From positions 2,053,501-2,117,500 of the forward strand of contig CP114497.1 in assembly GCA_027186245.1 (NCBI GenBank): a stretch of DNA of 64,000 nucleotides, written 5' to 3'. The notes under the pieces are model-generated. The model worked only from the letters and a program-made list of their open reading frames with translations, did not search any database and was not told the DNA's origin. The DNA is from Coriaria nepalensis. Its lineage: Eukaryota > Streptophyta > Magnoliopsida > Cucurbitales > Coriariaceae. Each line of letters opens with the position of its first letter. The stretch's first letter is position 1. The translations under genes were made by a program, and so were the position numbers. Below are positions 1 through 11,829 of the stretch, piece by piece.

Positions 1-74
1 CACTCCATTTATTATTATATTTTCTCTTCATTTTTCTAATCTCTCTTCCTCATCCTTCAGCAATCAAGAAAAAA

Positions 75-581
75 ATGGCGGATTTGATGCATATTCTGCT
101 TCAATTCTACATTCTCTTCTTCACTACTTCCTCTACAGCAGCAATTTTTTCCAAAGATCAAATAAATTGTGAAATGTGCTCTGCTTGTGATAATCCCTGC
201 CAGCCTCTGTTTTCTCCGCCGCCGCCTCCTGTGGTTGTTGACTGTCCGCCACCACCTTCTCCATCACTACCACCTCCACCGCCGGCGTATCTTCCTCCTC
301 CACCACCGCCGAAATCGGCATTACCATGTGACTCGTGTTCTTATAATTCTCCACCCTCAACAGGAGGTTATAACGGCGGAGCGTATTATATTCCACCGCC
401 AGCTAACTACGGAAACTATCCACAATACTCGGCGCCGCCACCACCCAATCCTATTTTACCGTACTTCCCGTTTTATTACAGAAACCCACCGTCTTCATCA
501 GTCAATCACTCCGTTTCTTTCAAAATCCAGCTCATAGCTCTCGCCATTACTGCTCTTTTGCTCAGTTTTCATCGTTGGTAA
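75..581 (+). CDS. Proline-rich, probably GPI-anchored secreted protein
   Basis: This is a single-exon gene for a 168-residue protein. Residues 1 to about 23 form a hydrophobic signal peptide. A short Cys-containing stretch (C-x-x-C and C-x-x-x-C, about residues 32-43) follows, then a Pro-rich core with blocks of 4-6 prolines (about residues 48-80), a Gly/Tyr-rich section, and a hydrophobic C-terminal tail ending in FHRW. Signal peptide, Pro-rich wall-type core and hydrophobic tail without a long cytoplasmic part suggest a GPI-anchored cell-wall or plasma-membrane protein (inference). SPPPP-type extensin repeats are not regular, so it is better called proline-rich than an extensin. The start ATG lies in an A-rich context and is the only sensible one. 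A minus-strand frame across the same bases is a codon-bias shadow. Confidence 0.8.
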   Translation: MADLMHILLQFYILFFTTSSTAAIFSKDQINCEMCSACDNPCQPLFSPPPPPVVVDCPPPPSPSLPPPPPAYLPPPPPPKSALPCDSCSYNSPPSTGGYNGGAYYIPPPANYGNYPQYSAPPPPNPILPYFPFYYRNPPSSSVNHSVSFKIQLIALAITALLLSFHRW

Positions 582-1322
582 TTATTTTATTTATTTATCT
601 TGTTTCTTGTCTCTGTTTTTTTGCTCTGTAATTTATGCATATATGCATTTGCGAGATGTCGGTTTCATTCAATAAGATGTTTTATTTGATAATGGGAGAA
701 GTAAATTCTTCGAGTACGTTCATTAAGGAATATTAGAAGAAGCATCATCATCAAATGTAGATTACGAAAATGAAAATGTTCCAGAAGGAGAATATTTAAT
801 GGCATTTATATTGTAAGAAATAATGTAGAGCTGGCATGGCTGGCCAGCTTGTTACAGAATCTCATTCCTCATACAACATAATATGAAAATAATGCACATG
901 GCCATGTAGATCGATTATATATGATTGGTACGTTATAAATTTATGCACTTTATATAGTTGTTGGTGGGTCCAATTGCCACAAATTATGTTCATGAAATTA
1001 ATGTTAGTACGAAAATAAGTAAAGACAAAACAGTAAAAAATTTGAAGCTTGTATACATATGTTTGGTACATTACTCAAAAACTATTATTGCACTATTTGT
1101 GGTATATAGTTAATTACTAGGACAAACTTTTAAGATTTTAATAGTTGTATCGAGATTTTGATGGTGGGTCTAAATTCATATTGTTACACAAATATAGGAG
1201 TTAGAGATGTAATATGTGATACGGTTTAAATTCATATCTTGATTTTGACTTTGATTTTGAAATTTCGCTAGTCTTCGTCCAATTTTACTTGATGAAGGAC
1301 TGATATCACGAATTGAATATGT

Positions 1323-1776
1323 GATTTCGGGCTTAGATCAAAGTAATCACAATCCGAAACAAATATTTCATACTAAGATTATATTTCATTTTAGTCTTAA
1401 ATAAAAATTTTGATCTAAGATGAACTATATTCTCGGTCTAAAATATTTGTTTGAGACATAGTTCATCACATCTGATTTCAAACTTAGATCAAAGTGATGA
1501 CAGCCCGAAACAAAGATTTTAGACTGACATTATAGTTTATTTTAATCTAAAATAAAGATTTCATATTGAGATTAATTACATTCTTAGTCTGAAATCTTTG
1601 TTTGAGATCATACTTCATCACATGTGATTTCAGACTTAAATCAACGTGACGACAGTCCAAAACAAAAATTTTAGATTGAGATAATTTTAAATCCAATACA
1701 TTCCTCAATCCGGAATTTTTATTTGAGATCATAGTTCATCTCCAAAATTTATGACTAAGATGAACTATGATCTCAA
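1323..1776. repeat. About 151-bp tandem repeat ending in a perfect 19-bp palindrome
   Basis: Related units begin with gatttc at 1323, 1474 and 1626, giving periods of 151 and 152 bases; the third unit is partial. Each contains a variant of cttagatcaaagtgatgaca and of tttgagatcatagttcatca. At the end, 1723-1741 (ttgagatcatagttcatct) and 1758-1776 are exact reverse complements with a 16-base loop. The units themselves carry weaker copies of the same arms, so the array is built of alternating orientations of one short motif. It could be a decayed satellite or the inside of a non-autonomous transposon. Confidence 0.6.
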
Positions 1777-4090
1777 TCTAAAATTCATGATTTCGGGCAA
1801 AATTCCAATATTTCAGACTAAAACCATAGTTCATCTTAGTCCACAATTCTGCAAAACTTACTATGTAACTCTCTGTTTGTGTAAATAAATTTAACATTTT
1901 TTTTTTGTTTTCGGGGTGATGGATCAACTAAACTTATTCGGGTTTTGAAGTCCGATGATCATTTTCCTTGCACATTCAGATCATTCGACATTGTTGATTG
2001 AAAAACTGGTAAATTGCACAACGGGGGAATGACACGAAAATTTTTAGCATGTGGAAACTAAATCCCACTAGACGTGCCAATTTGTTTTCATTCAAATTCT
2101 GCAGATGCGCAGTATTCGAAAAATTAATCGATCTATCCTCGAATGTAATACAGTATGCGGGCATGCCAGAAGTAAATATAATTTAAAATAACGGTAATTC
2201 AAATTACAAATAAGTTAAAGATGATAAAATAAAGTCCAATAAAATAAAGTGCAGATATATTAAAGACAAGATAAATAAAGCATGCATTAAATTAAAGGCA
2301 ATATAAAGTAAAATGCATAATTTAAATGTGCAGTAAATTAAAGAGTATTAAAGTAAATATATAAAAATAAATGAGGCATTGCATTAAAATAATGATATTG
2401 TACTGTAAAAAAAAATTGACTTGATTACAGAGTGAAAGAAGTAAAATAGAATACTTATGAGTTACACTAGATTTGGATACTAAATATAGTAAACGATTAA
2501 TGAAACGATGATTGAAAAACTATTTATGGAAGGTGAGGTTTTGAGTGTCATGAATACTCCGTAAATCATACAAGTAGAGTGTTTGTAGAGCAGTAATTAT
2601 CATCAGAAGGATTTCTCCAAGGTTTTAAGCATTGGAAAATCTTTAGAGCATTGAGCCTTAGAAGCATTGCACCTTTGGGGTCGTTTAGGGTGGTTACTTG
2701 TAACTTATAAGCAATCGGAGACTAAGCGGCCAAGAAATCCGAATTTTTCGAAAAAAAACCTCTATGGTTCGGATTGACTATTTAGCCCTCCAAAAGTGAA
2801 CTTTTTAGTGCTAGGCCCCTTGAATTGGTGAACAAAAGATTTTCCCTTTAAGATATGATCCTTTTCTATTTGTAGATAAACCCTCATATTTGCTTTAAAA
2901 CCCTTAGAATTGGTCAAATGTCTTCTTTAATTTATAAGTTCACCTTTGACTTTTATTGAATAATCCTTAGTCTTGAAGAAAATTTATTTTGATTTTATAG
3001 AAATAACCCTGAAATAAGCTAAAGTAGATTGAAACAAAGGATAATTAGCCAAATTGTCCTCTTCAAGATCTCATACGGCCAATAGATTCGACAAACCTTG
3101 GGCTCCTAGTCTTGTTTGGTCAACCAACTGGCTGTCGCGGTCATCGGTTGTGCTGGCCATCCAACCTTGCTTGGTTCGCTGATTTAGCCGATCCGGTAGG
3201 CCACTTAGTTGGGAGACCAATCAACCATTTGGATGACTTTGTCAAAATCTGGCCTATTTCGTTCTTTTTTTGTTGATTTCATTTTTTTTACTATTAGAAT
3301 ATTTTTCTAATGAATTTCTAGTGTCAAAATACAAATTTTTGCATTAACAAATACCCCTCAATTATTCATTTTATTGAGTATTCTAAAAATAATAGCATTA
3401 TGGGATAAACGTAGAAGTCATTGATTTTCTAACTTCCCATGACTTAGGACTTCATACCGTGAATTAAAGGAAGTTGCTGATTCAGAGTTCCCATTAGAAA
3501 TTCGAGCAACTAAATAATGAACATTTCATCCTTTCGGCTCAAATCGCCTAATTAGAGGCTTAACTCGTATCTCTATATTGTCGTCGATTTAACTTCGTGT
3601 AGCACTTGATCAATATAATCGTTTGATCATAAATTCAACCATTAAAAGCCGAATAAATACTTTTAATCTAATTAATTTACTGTTGCCTCAAAATTTGATC
3701 AAATCTTCATCAAATTGGTTCAAAATCGGCTTAATCTTCCAAGATTCCAATCAAAATCACTCATCTTACCAAATCAATTTCGAAAGGCCAAATCTTTTGA
3801 AAATCTTTGAAGTATCCCAAAAATCAGACTTTCAACGGATTTTCAGCTTGCACGGCCCAATGGCAAAGCGAGGTGGCCTTATTTCATCCAAGCGATCGAC
3901 CAGTCCTTTTGGTCGGCCGCCAGGATTGGCTGATCGCCTTCCTCAGTTGACCATGGCTTGGCCGATTATGGGATCATGGTGGTAGGTCGATCTCGGCCAT
4001 TCATTTTTGCTTTCTTTTCTCATTTTCTTAAAAAGGGATCTACCCCTCCCCCCTTTCCTCTCCCCAACCTCATAATCCCCTCTCAAACTT

Positions 4091-4600
4091 TTCCTACAAA
4101 AACTTTTTAAAAATATAAATAGTACTTTGAAATCAAATTTTTGTAAACTATTTTAAAAATTGACACCAAATGAAATTTTATTTCTATTTTCAACCCCAAA
4201 ATTTTAATTTTTAATCCATTTTATTAATTTAAATCGAATTTTTTTTCTCTACATTCATTTATTACTACCTTCACTAACTACTCTACCACCACTACTGACC
4301 GCTACCCCGATCATTACCACCAATTCCGTTGACCACCACCATTGTCGTTGACCACAGTCGCCATCAACCACCACTACTACTGCCATCGATAGTTCAAATC
4401 GACGGTGACAGTGGTCGAGGGTGGCGATTGACAACGACGTGGATCGGTGTTGACCGTGGCGGAGTAGCTTTTAAAGGTAGCAGTAAATGGATTTGGAGAT
4501 AAAACTTTGTTTTAAAAATTGGAGGCAATTGTTTTGGTATTTAAATATAAGATTATATTTTGAGTATTATTTATACTTTTTAAAAAAATTTGTGGGAATT
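4091..4600. mobile_element. Imperfect long inverted-repeat (MITE-like) element
   Basis: The left arm (about 4091-4300) and the reverse complement of the right arm (about 4400-4600) share the same order of motifs: an A/T block around aaaaatataaatagtact, a ctccaaat/ctacattcatttactactacc block, then clusters of accacc that pair with ggtgg. The whole folds into a long imperfect hairpin. No transposase or clear target-site duplication is visible. Boundaries are approximate, judged by eye. Confidence 0.45.
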
Positions 4601-4830
4601 GTACTTTCAAATGTTTTTTATACTAAATTATATTTTAAATTTAATTTTGGGTGTTAATAATCTTTAGCCTTATATATATATAAGGATCATTTTTGTATAT
4701 ATTATTTTATACACTTTTTAATTCATTATATTAAAACTAACCTAATGGTTAATATTTCAATATTTAATATTTATAAGTTAAAGTATAATTTCCACATTCA
4801 ATAATTATTGAATGATTATAATATTTAATA

Positions 4831-4930
4831 ATTATAAATTAATTTTAATAATTATAAATTAATTTTAATAATTATAAATTAATTTTAATAATTATAAATT
4901 AATTTTAATAATTATAAATTAATTTTAATA
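4831..4930. repeat. 20-bp minisatellite, five perfect copies
   Basis: The unit attataaattaattttaata repeats exactly five times head to tail, and a diverged half copy follows. It is pure A/T and itself nearly palindromic. Confidence 0.95.
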
Positions 4931-5331
4931 GTTAAATTAATTTTAATCAAATAGATTAAAAAATATGTAAAATAATATGTCCATATAACTTATGGCATAT
5001 GTATTTCTATATTTTTTTGTTTTTTATTTTTTATTTTTTGTCTTACCTCTTTTTGGGCCAACTTGTTGCTTCTCAAGAGATTTAAACTGATACGGCTCAT
5101 ATATGAAGCCCAATAGGCCATGGTCATGGACCCACGATCCGATACGATAATCATGCTAAAAAAACAGTTCATGATGTTGATGATGATGTTAATTAATGGA
5201 GAAAAAAGAAACGCCCACGTGACCACGTACTTCTATCGAACACGTCATCACAACCTTTTAGGAAAGAAAATTGAATTTCAAAACTCTTTGATAAACAGTT
5301 TCCTTCCCCAATTAATCCCGCTACAAAGAAG

Positions 5332-5359
5332 TTTCTCTCTTCTCTCTCTCTCTCTCTCT
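5332..5359 (+). promoter_or_regulatory. Pyrimidine (CT) tract in the histone H1 leader
   Basis: An uninterrupted TC-rich tract lies 21 bases upstream of the H1 start codon. Such (CT)n/(GA)n tracts are common in plant core promoters and 5' leaders. The role here is inferred from position only. Confidence 0.5.
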
Positions 5360-5379
5360 GCTCATTTCGAATATCAGAA

Positions 5380-6084
5380 ATGGCGAGACAAACAGCTTCT
5401 GTTGCAATGAAGGCTGCGAAGCCAACAAATCAAGCGTCAGCGCTTCACCCTCCTTACTTCGAGGTACACGCGGTTACTCTTACTTTCACTGCTTTTCCTG
5501 TAAATTCGTATACACAATGCATTATATCTCTACTGATTGTGTTGAGGATTTTGCAGATGATCAGCGATGCGATATTGACGATGAAGGATCGATCAGGATC
5601 TAGCCAGCAAGCGATCACAAAGTTCATCGAAGAGAAGCACAAGAAACTCCTGCCACACAATTTCAGGAAATTGTTGTCAGTGCAGTTGAAGAAATTCATC
5701 AAGTCTGAGAGGCTCGTGAAGGTGAAGAACTCCTACAAGATCTCCTCTACCGAGAAGATCAAGTTGTCAGATACGAAGAAAAAGATCGCGATCTCAGGCA
5801 AGAAATCCATGAAACCAGAACAAACAGCTTCTTCTTCTCCTTCATCTTCTTCCATGGAGATTTCGCTGAAGAAGGAGGTGAAGACGAAGAGGCTGAGTCA
5901 GGTGAAAGTAACAGAGATTGTGAACAAGAACGACAAGAAGGCGAAGAAGATGAAGAGGCTGAGTCAAATTAAGACTCCTGAAGTTCTGAAGAAGAAGAAG
6001 ATGATGAAGGATTTGGCGCCGGTGAAGAGGAAGAATTTGAAGCTGGAAATTTCTTCAAGGCCAGCAAAAAAGCCTAGAAAGTAG
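5380..6084 (+). CDS. Linker histone H1
   Basis: Two exons, 5380-5463 and 5557-6084, give a 203-residue protein; the 93-base intron has GT/AG ends and falls after HPPYFE. The globular winged-helix domain runs from about residue 22 to 95: HPPYFEMISDAI, then a GSS-QQAITKFIEEKHK segment, LLPHNFRKLLSVQLKK and LVKVKNSYKIS. This matches the plant H1 globular domain. The C-terminal half is Lys-rich with repeated KRLSQ(V/I)K motifs, as expected for an H1 tail that binds linker DNA. The short N-terminal arm recalls the small stress-inducible H1.3 class rather than the longer H1.1/H1.2 class. The intron has no in-frame stop and its length is a multiple of three, so an intron-retaining mRNA would also be open. 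Confidence 0.9.
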   Translation: MARQTASVAMKAAKPTNQASALHPPYFEVHAVTLTFTAFPVNSYTQCIISLLIVLRILQMISDAILTMKDRSGSSQQAITKFIEEKHKKLLPHNFRKLLSVQLKKFIKSERLVKVKNSYKISSTEKIKLSDTKKKIAISGKKSMKPEQTASSSPSSSSMEISLKKEVKTKRLSQVKVTEIVNKNDKKAKKMKRLSQIKTPEVLKKKKMMKDLAPVKRKNLKLEISSRPAKKPRK

Positions 6085-9000
6085 AACTGATCTGCAATTG
6101 AATCCTGTAGTTCTTAAGTAGATTAGATTCAAATGTGCTATATAGTTATAGTCTATATATTGTGTTTAGCTCTATGTGAAGTTTCTGATATAATTCTGTT
6201 ACGGATCTATGTTTTCATGAATGATAATGAAAATTTGTTGCTATTTATGGTTGATTTCATGGAGGAGGAATCTAGCACTTGATCACATTAGATTTTTTTC
6301 TGGAGTTATCCAATTTGTTAAAATTTTCCACCATACTTGGACGGTTGGGTCGAGAGGCCTATTATATAATGAATTAACGGACCAGCCCAAAGAAGAATTG
6401 GTTAGTCTCAAAATTTTCAAGATGTGTACAATATATAGTAACAATCATATCCGCTCCCGGATATAAGCCACCACGAAAACGAAATAATATATAGTATGAT
6501 TTAATTATGCGTAACCATTTTTTTGTATAATATATAGTAACTATTAGGTGAAATTCATAAAATTAACTTATGAGTGAATAATTATAAATTAATATTAAAT
6601 TCACTTAATTTTATCCCACATGTGGGTTTTATAATAGTTTACATACATTATAAGCTTTTACACTAACTTCCATTTCCTTATGTATAAGTCAATTTAAGAG
6701 GAGTTTCCTTCATAACGACCACACATACATCGCAACTGGTTGTTGGATGAGTCATGAAGATGCTCCACAACCCATATCCATGTCTTGAATATGAGTTTGA
6801 ATCTTTGTCACTATGCAAGGTGTGACTTAACCATGTAAGTATGTAATGAGAAACAATATCAAGTCTTAGGTATAATTTTTTAAAAAAATTGTATAATACA
6901 TTATATACAACTTATGTATTTAGATCATATGCTATTAATTTCTTGCACATGGTTTGGTATTGGAAATATTTGTATTAAATGAGAAATTTGATCCTTCTAT
7001 GAATAATACATAGTTTGACCCTGAAAATAATATATCATAATATATATATCATAATATTGAAGTGTTTCCGGCAAGTAGCTTGACCGAGACGGTATGATAA
7101 GGTTTCGAAATTGATAACGGCAATGTCTTAATACTAATATTATAATTATTACACTTTACCTTGAGTTATACTAACATCAATTGTTGAAATCGATAGGTCT
7201 TTGTATGAGTATCATGATTCATGATCATGCTTTTGACGAGTCGATGTTTTGTTGTTACGAAATCATATTGTCTTTCTGGTTTTCTTTGCGAAGATTTTGA
7301 ACGTAGTGCAAATGGATCATTGACTTGTTTGTTATATATGATAAGCAATAATTGTAGAAAATCCTTTTAGTTGTATAATGAGGACGACGATGATGATGAT
7401 GATAAGGTTGTTGATTTTTTTTTTTCTTGTTGGTCAGAGAGGAAGAAGTTACATTGCAACGTGCCAAAGTCGATCATTGACTTATTCGACATTTATAGAC
7501 AGATAAGTTTAGTTGACTTTGTTAGTATTAGGAATATTTTTGTTCCATAAAATACAAAACTGAATGATTGATCATGGATTCATCCTATACAACTATACAA
7601 TACATTATAGTACAAAAAACTTTAGTAACAACAAGATGGTAACATTAGTAGCAAAATTCGAATACCTTTTTATCTTCCTTTTTCTCATTCTTTTGGCCAA
7701 GCGCCAATCAGAGAATTTTCTACAAGCTAGACTTGTTGCCAAAGCAACATAGCTTCATTTCAAATACATGCATCCATGTGCATGATTTCGCGTATATTTG
7801 ATTTGTCAAGGATATTATAGTCAAAAAATACAAGCAAAAGAAAGAAACAAGACATGGTGAAAAGTCAAAGACAGACAGATGCGAGAAGTATTTCCTCGTG
7901 GACAGAGGCGGCTATTCTAAGTTAAATTAAAATTAAAGATATTTTTAATAAATATTATATTTTTAAAAATTATATTATATTTTTAATTGAAATTTTATTT
8001 TAATAAATTATATATATATATATATGAAACTTAAGGCATATATTTATTTATTTGTATGCATGAAACTTAAGGCCCAATTATCTATGAAATCATATGACTC
8101 ATGTGACATATTATATCATACATTTAATTATAACACCAAACAAACTTATGTGTTATATAATCTACCCTTTCTTTTCGATAAGAAAAATAATAATATAATT
8201 CGTACGAAAATAATAAAAGATAACAAAAACAGAATTAGTCTTACAGAACCAGATGGTTTTACCGAGGCACACGCTTTGACTCGTTTGAGGTTGATTATTA
8301 TTTAAACGATCACGTGGTTTAGAGGCACATATATATCTACTAATGAAATAAAATTTAATTTTTATTTCCTTTTATTTATTAATATATTAATATTTTTTAA
8401 AAATAAATTTTATGATTAATATATATTTATAATTATAATACAATTTAATATAATATATAATTATAAATTTACATATGTATGTATGTATGTATAAAGTCGA
8501 AACCCAAGAAAAATAGGACCAACATTAAATAACAAATATGTTTTCGAACCATGTCCCCACGACCAGGCTGGTCAAACGCATCTCCAAGAAGAAAATGAGG
8601 ATTATTAATTTGAACCTTGTATGTATAAGTATACTATTATTTTAAATAAGTCGAGATAATATAATTTGAATCTAAAATTTATGTTCTTATATTATGTTAA
8701 ATTATTAAATATTTCGATAATTTATTTATAAAAGCGCAAAAAACCGGACTTGACTGTACACATCAAACCATAGTAGTACGGATGTTAGCACTACATAATC
8801 AAATTCGTAAATTGTTCAATGAATTCAGAGTAAAACTCCGATGAATGCATAATGATCTCATGTATGATTACCAGAAAAATACTACTTTTTGTTTACGATT
8901 TACGTACTAATTTAAGGACAAGATGTTTATAATAGGACTTTTTCTTGGTTTTGACTTTGATTTCTTAGTCAATATTGTAATGGCTGACTCAATTACCTTA

Positions 9001-9655
9001 TTGTATTCATACCATGATCGACAACAAGCAACATTGAAAGATACGAGAAAGTAGTATTTCTACGTTGTATTATGATATGAGGTCAAATTAGACATGCACG
9101 GCTGCCATTTTTAATTTCATACATCGGAAAAATATTTAGTCATAGACTTGAACATTGTACATACAAGTATGTCGTGTTTTTTAAATGACAAATTAGTTGG
9201 TCTTTAACTTAATTATCAAATCTGATTTTTTTTATTCTATTTAAAAATTTAATCATAATTATATCTTCACTCTTAATTTCTTTTTAATTTATTTAAATAA
9301 ATAAGTATCTATCCTCATTTGAATATATATAAATAAATATTTAACTATCTAACGGTGAAGATCGCATGATGCCGGATCTAGCGGTCCTCCCCCTCGCATT
9401 GAATTTCTACATCGACCCGTGTGAATTGTAGGTCTATGTTGAGGTTCTCATTAATGGCACCACCCTCCTACTCTCATCAAATCCTATTTTATTACACGTT
9501 CATATAAAAAAAATTAAAAAAATAATAATCTTATTTATTTAATATAAATTATTATTATTATTATTATCTCAGCTTTTTGTAGTTAAATACCAAGTAATTT
9601 TAACCTTTTTCGCTTGCACGACCAGTTTCCTTCAAACAGTCCTCATCCATATCTT

Positions 9656-9687
<32 letters not shown>

Positions 9688-9716
9688 ATTTGCTAGAGAA
9701 AGAAACAACAGAAAAA
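6085..9716. other. Intergenic, AT-rich, no gene seen
   Basis: Only short frames of 60-90 codons with biased composition occur, none resembling a protein family. The stretch contains simple A/T repeats (for example around 8010-8025 and 8390-8470) and, at its right end, the promoter and leader of the next gene. Confidence 0.6.
9656..9682 (+). promoter_or_regulatory. (CT)n tract upstream of the small basic protein gene
   Basis: About 13 uninterrupted CT dinucleotides end some 35 bases upstream of the start codon of the next gene, as in many plant 5' leaders. Confidence 0.5.
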
Positions 9717-10178
9717 ATGGAAGGTGGCGGTGGGTCAACGGCGGCGTATAAAGGACTAAGGGGGTACTGGCGGAGGAGGAATTACGAGAGGCTAAACGGG
9801 ACAGGACGGAGACGAGGTAAAACGGTGGAGCTCGGTTCGAACAGGAGGAGAACACGGTTCTGGCGGGTTAGGCCGAAGCTGAAGCTTTTACGACGGATCC
9901 CTTTGTCGCCGAAAAGGCTACTGCTTTGGCTACGCGATGCGTACGTTAAGATGATGGTCGGGTTCACTAATTCTCGTGTGGTTACTTCCGGGTACGGTGG
10001 ATCAATAGCGGGTCCTGGCTTTTCCCCTTTTGGTAAGGGTTCAGTCAAGGAGTATGATGCGAAGATGATCATCGAGATCTATAAGACGATTTTGAAAGAA
10101 CAGCAGCAGCTTAATGGGTCACTTGGGACTGAAGCTTGGGTCGTTAATCGCCTGCCGCCTGTTAGAGAAATCGACTGA
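9717..10178 (+). CDS. Small basic plant protein of unknown function
   Basis: A single exon encodes 153 residues starting MEGGGG. The N-terminal half is strongly basic (YWRRRNYERL, then clusters of Arg). A short hydrophobic/basic segment LLLWLRDAYVKMMVGF (about 68-83) and a conserved-looking Gly-rich section with GYGGSIAGPGFSPFGKG follow, then an amphipathic segment EYDAKMIIEIYKTILKEQQQ. I recognise the general look of a plant-only uncharacterised family but cannot name it or give a function. Base composition is more GC-rich than the flanks, the leader has a CT tract, and codon use is regular, so it is very likely a real gene. A minus-strand frame on the same bases is a shadow. Confidence 0.75.
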   Translation: MEGGGGSTAAYKGLRGYWRRRNYERLNGTGRRRGKTVELGSNRRRTRFWRVRPKLKLLRRIPLSPKRLLLWLRDAYVKMMVGFTNSRVVTSGYGGSIAGPGFSPFGKGSVKEYDAKMIIEIYKTILKEQQQLNGSLGTEAWVVNRLPPVREID

Positions 10179-11206
10179 TTAAAATTCTTCCGATCGACAA
10201 GGAATATCCTTGTGCTGTGTAATCTAGAGCGATGGGTCCCACAATAAGTGGATGGTTAGATTGAATCGGATGCAGTAGAAGAAAAAGAGATTGGCTGCGT
10301 AAGATTCTTGATCTCAAGTTTATGATTTTTCGTTTCATAGATTCTGTAATTGGATTTTCTTTTTCTCTTTTTCGACGATTAATTATATTTTAAGCTCTGT
10401 ATCAAAAAATAAATTGAAAAAGAAAAAAATTTATATTCTTAATTCTTTCCATTTACCATTAGCATTTAGTAGGTGATATAATCCTTTTTTTTTTTTTTTT
10501 TGCCTCAGTTTTCTGTTCAGTTTTGTTAGAAAATATTATATTTATATGGAAATGAATATTTTAAAAAAGTAATATATACAAATAATTGGTGAATTATTTT
10601 CATAATTAATTAATTTTGAGATTAAAATTAAAATATTAATATAATATTAAAAATAAATTTAATAAATGATTAAATTAATTATTATATATATTTTTCGTAT
10701 TATTTATATAAAAAATATTCAGATATAAATTTTAAAATAATATATTATATAAAAATATTTATTAAAAATATTATATCTTAAATTTAAAAAATAATATAAA
10801 AAAAATATAAACTTTTTTTTAAAAAATAATTAATTAATTTTTAAATAAAAATTTAAATTTCGAAGTAGTTTCAATTGGGTCAACTTTTCCAAAAAAAGAA
10901 AACGATGATAAATACTGTACATTTAAATGTCTAGTCCGATTAAGTTTGGAATTAGGAAGTTGGGATAACGAAAGATGTTTGATTGGGGAATTTTCTGATC
11001 AGACTGTGATTGTATTCAAGACTTTTTTATATTATTCCGACATTTAATTCATGTCCTCCTATCCTCTTTCTTCTTCTTTCTTTTCGTTGATTTTAAGATT
11101 AAATGACAGAGTTTTGTAAGAAAAATTGTTTTATCATTTTTTATTAATAGTTTTTAAATAATTAGATTTATTTATTAATGAATTTCTCAATTCCAATAAG
11201 GTTTTA

Positions 11207-11246
<40 letters not shown>

Positions 11247-11829
11247 TGCGGAGGAAAAATAGGTTGGGTGCCGCGGTATCGCATTGAACCGGAACCAAAT
11301 CAGTCCGACATCGAATCTTTCCGTGTTTAATATACACAATGTGGTCTACGCATGTTGTTTGTGTATTGGATATATATATAATTATTTATATTTGATCTCT
11401 TTACTTTTGTTATTAAAGATAAGATAAGAATAATATGTTAAAAATGATTAATTGGTAATTGATCTGATGAGCCCTTCAGGTGGGACTAATTACACCAATT
11501 TGGTCACATTAATGATCTAACTTACAAATTTAACTAACATAACAAGATTTGTTCCTCCTTTTCCATCTTTGCTTTCTAACAGTTAGACTTGACTTTTTAT
11601 AGTGTGAGCGCTCGCCTTAATTAATTGAGTATAGGTTGAAATACAAATCAACTACTAACTAACTAATCATCTCCCATTTAAAATATACCTTTACCCAGGC
11701 CTAGAGAACCGGCCCAATACAAAGCCCAAAATAAATTTCAAATCTAGCCCATCATCAAAGACGTGCATTACAGAAAACTACATTAAACACACACAGTACT
11801 TACAGAGAGGAACAAGTACCAGCTTTTTT
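10179..11829. other. Intergenic, AT-rich; contains a (TA)n microsatellite at 11212-11243
   Basis: No gene is seen. The stretch holds the 3' flank of the small basic gene, a long A/T-rich tract (10500-10860), a (TA)n run of about 15 units, and the 3' flank of the CSLD gene on the other strand. The two genes converge here. Confidence 0.6.

Larger units (their letters stand above)
582..5379. other. Intergenic region with repeats, no gene seen
   Basis: No open frame here resembles a known protein. The stretch holds a roughly 151-bp tandem repeat with a perfect palindrome (1323-1776), an AT-rich stretch of low complexity (2160-2480), a somewhat more GC-balanced segment (2600-4010) that could be old transposon sequence but carries no recognisable domain, an imperfect inverted-repeat element (about 4091-4600), and five perfect copies of a 20-bp AT-rich unit (4831-4930). 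The last 150 bases are the promoter and pyrimidine-rich leader of the downstream histone gene. Confidence 0.6.

Noticed and set aside
3623..3985. A 120-codon plus-strand frame ending in a Gly/Pro-rich segment
   Set aside because: The composition drifts from AT-rich to GC-rich within the frame, there is no homology, and it lies among repeats.
4831..4930. Regularly repeated short units resembling a CRISPR-like array
   Set aside because: The copies are directly contiguous with no spacers, pure A/T, in a plant nuclear genome. It is a minisatellite.
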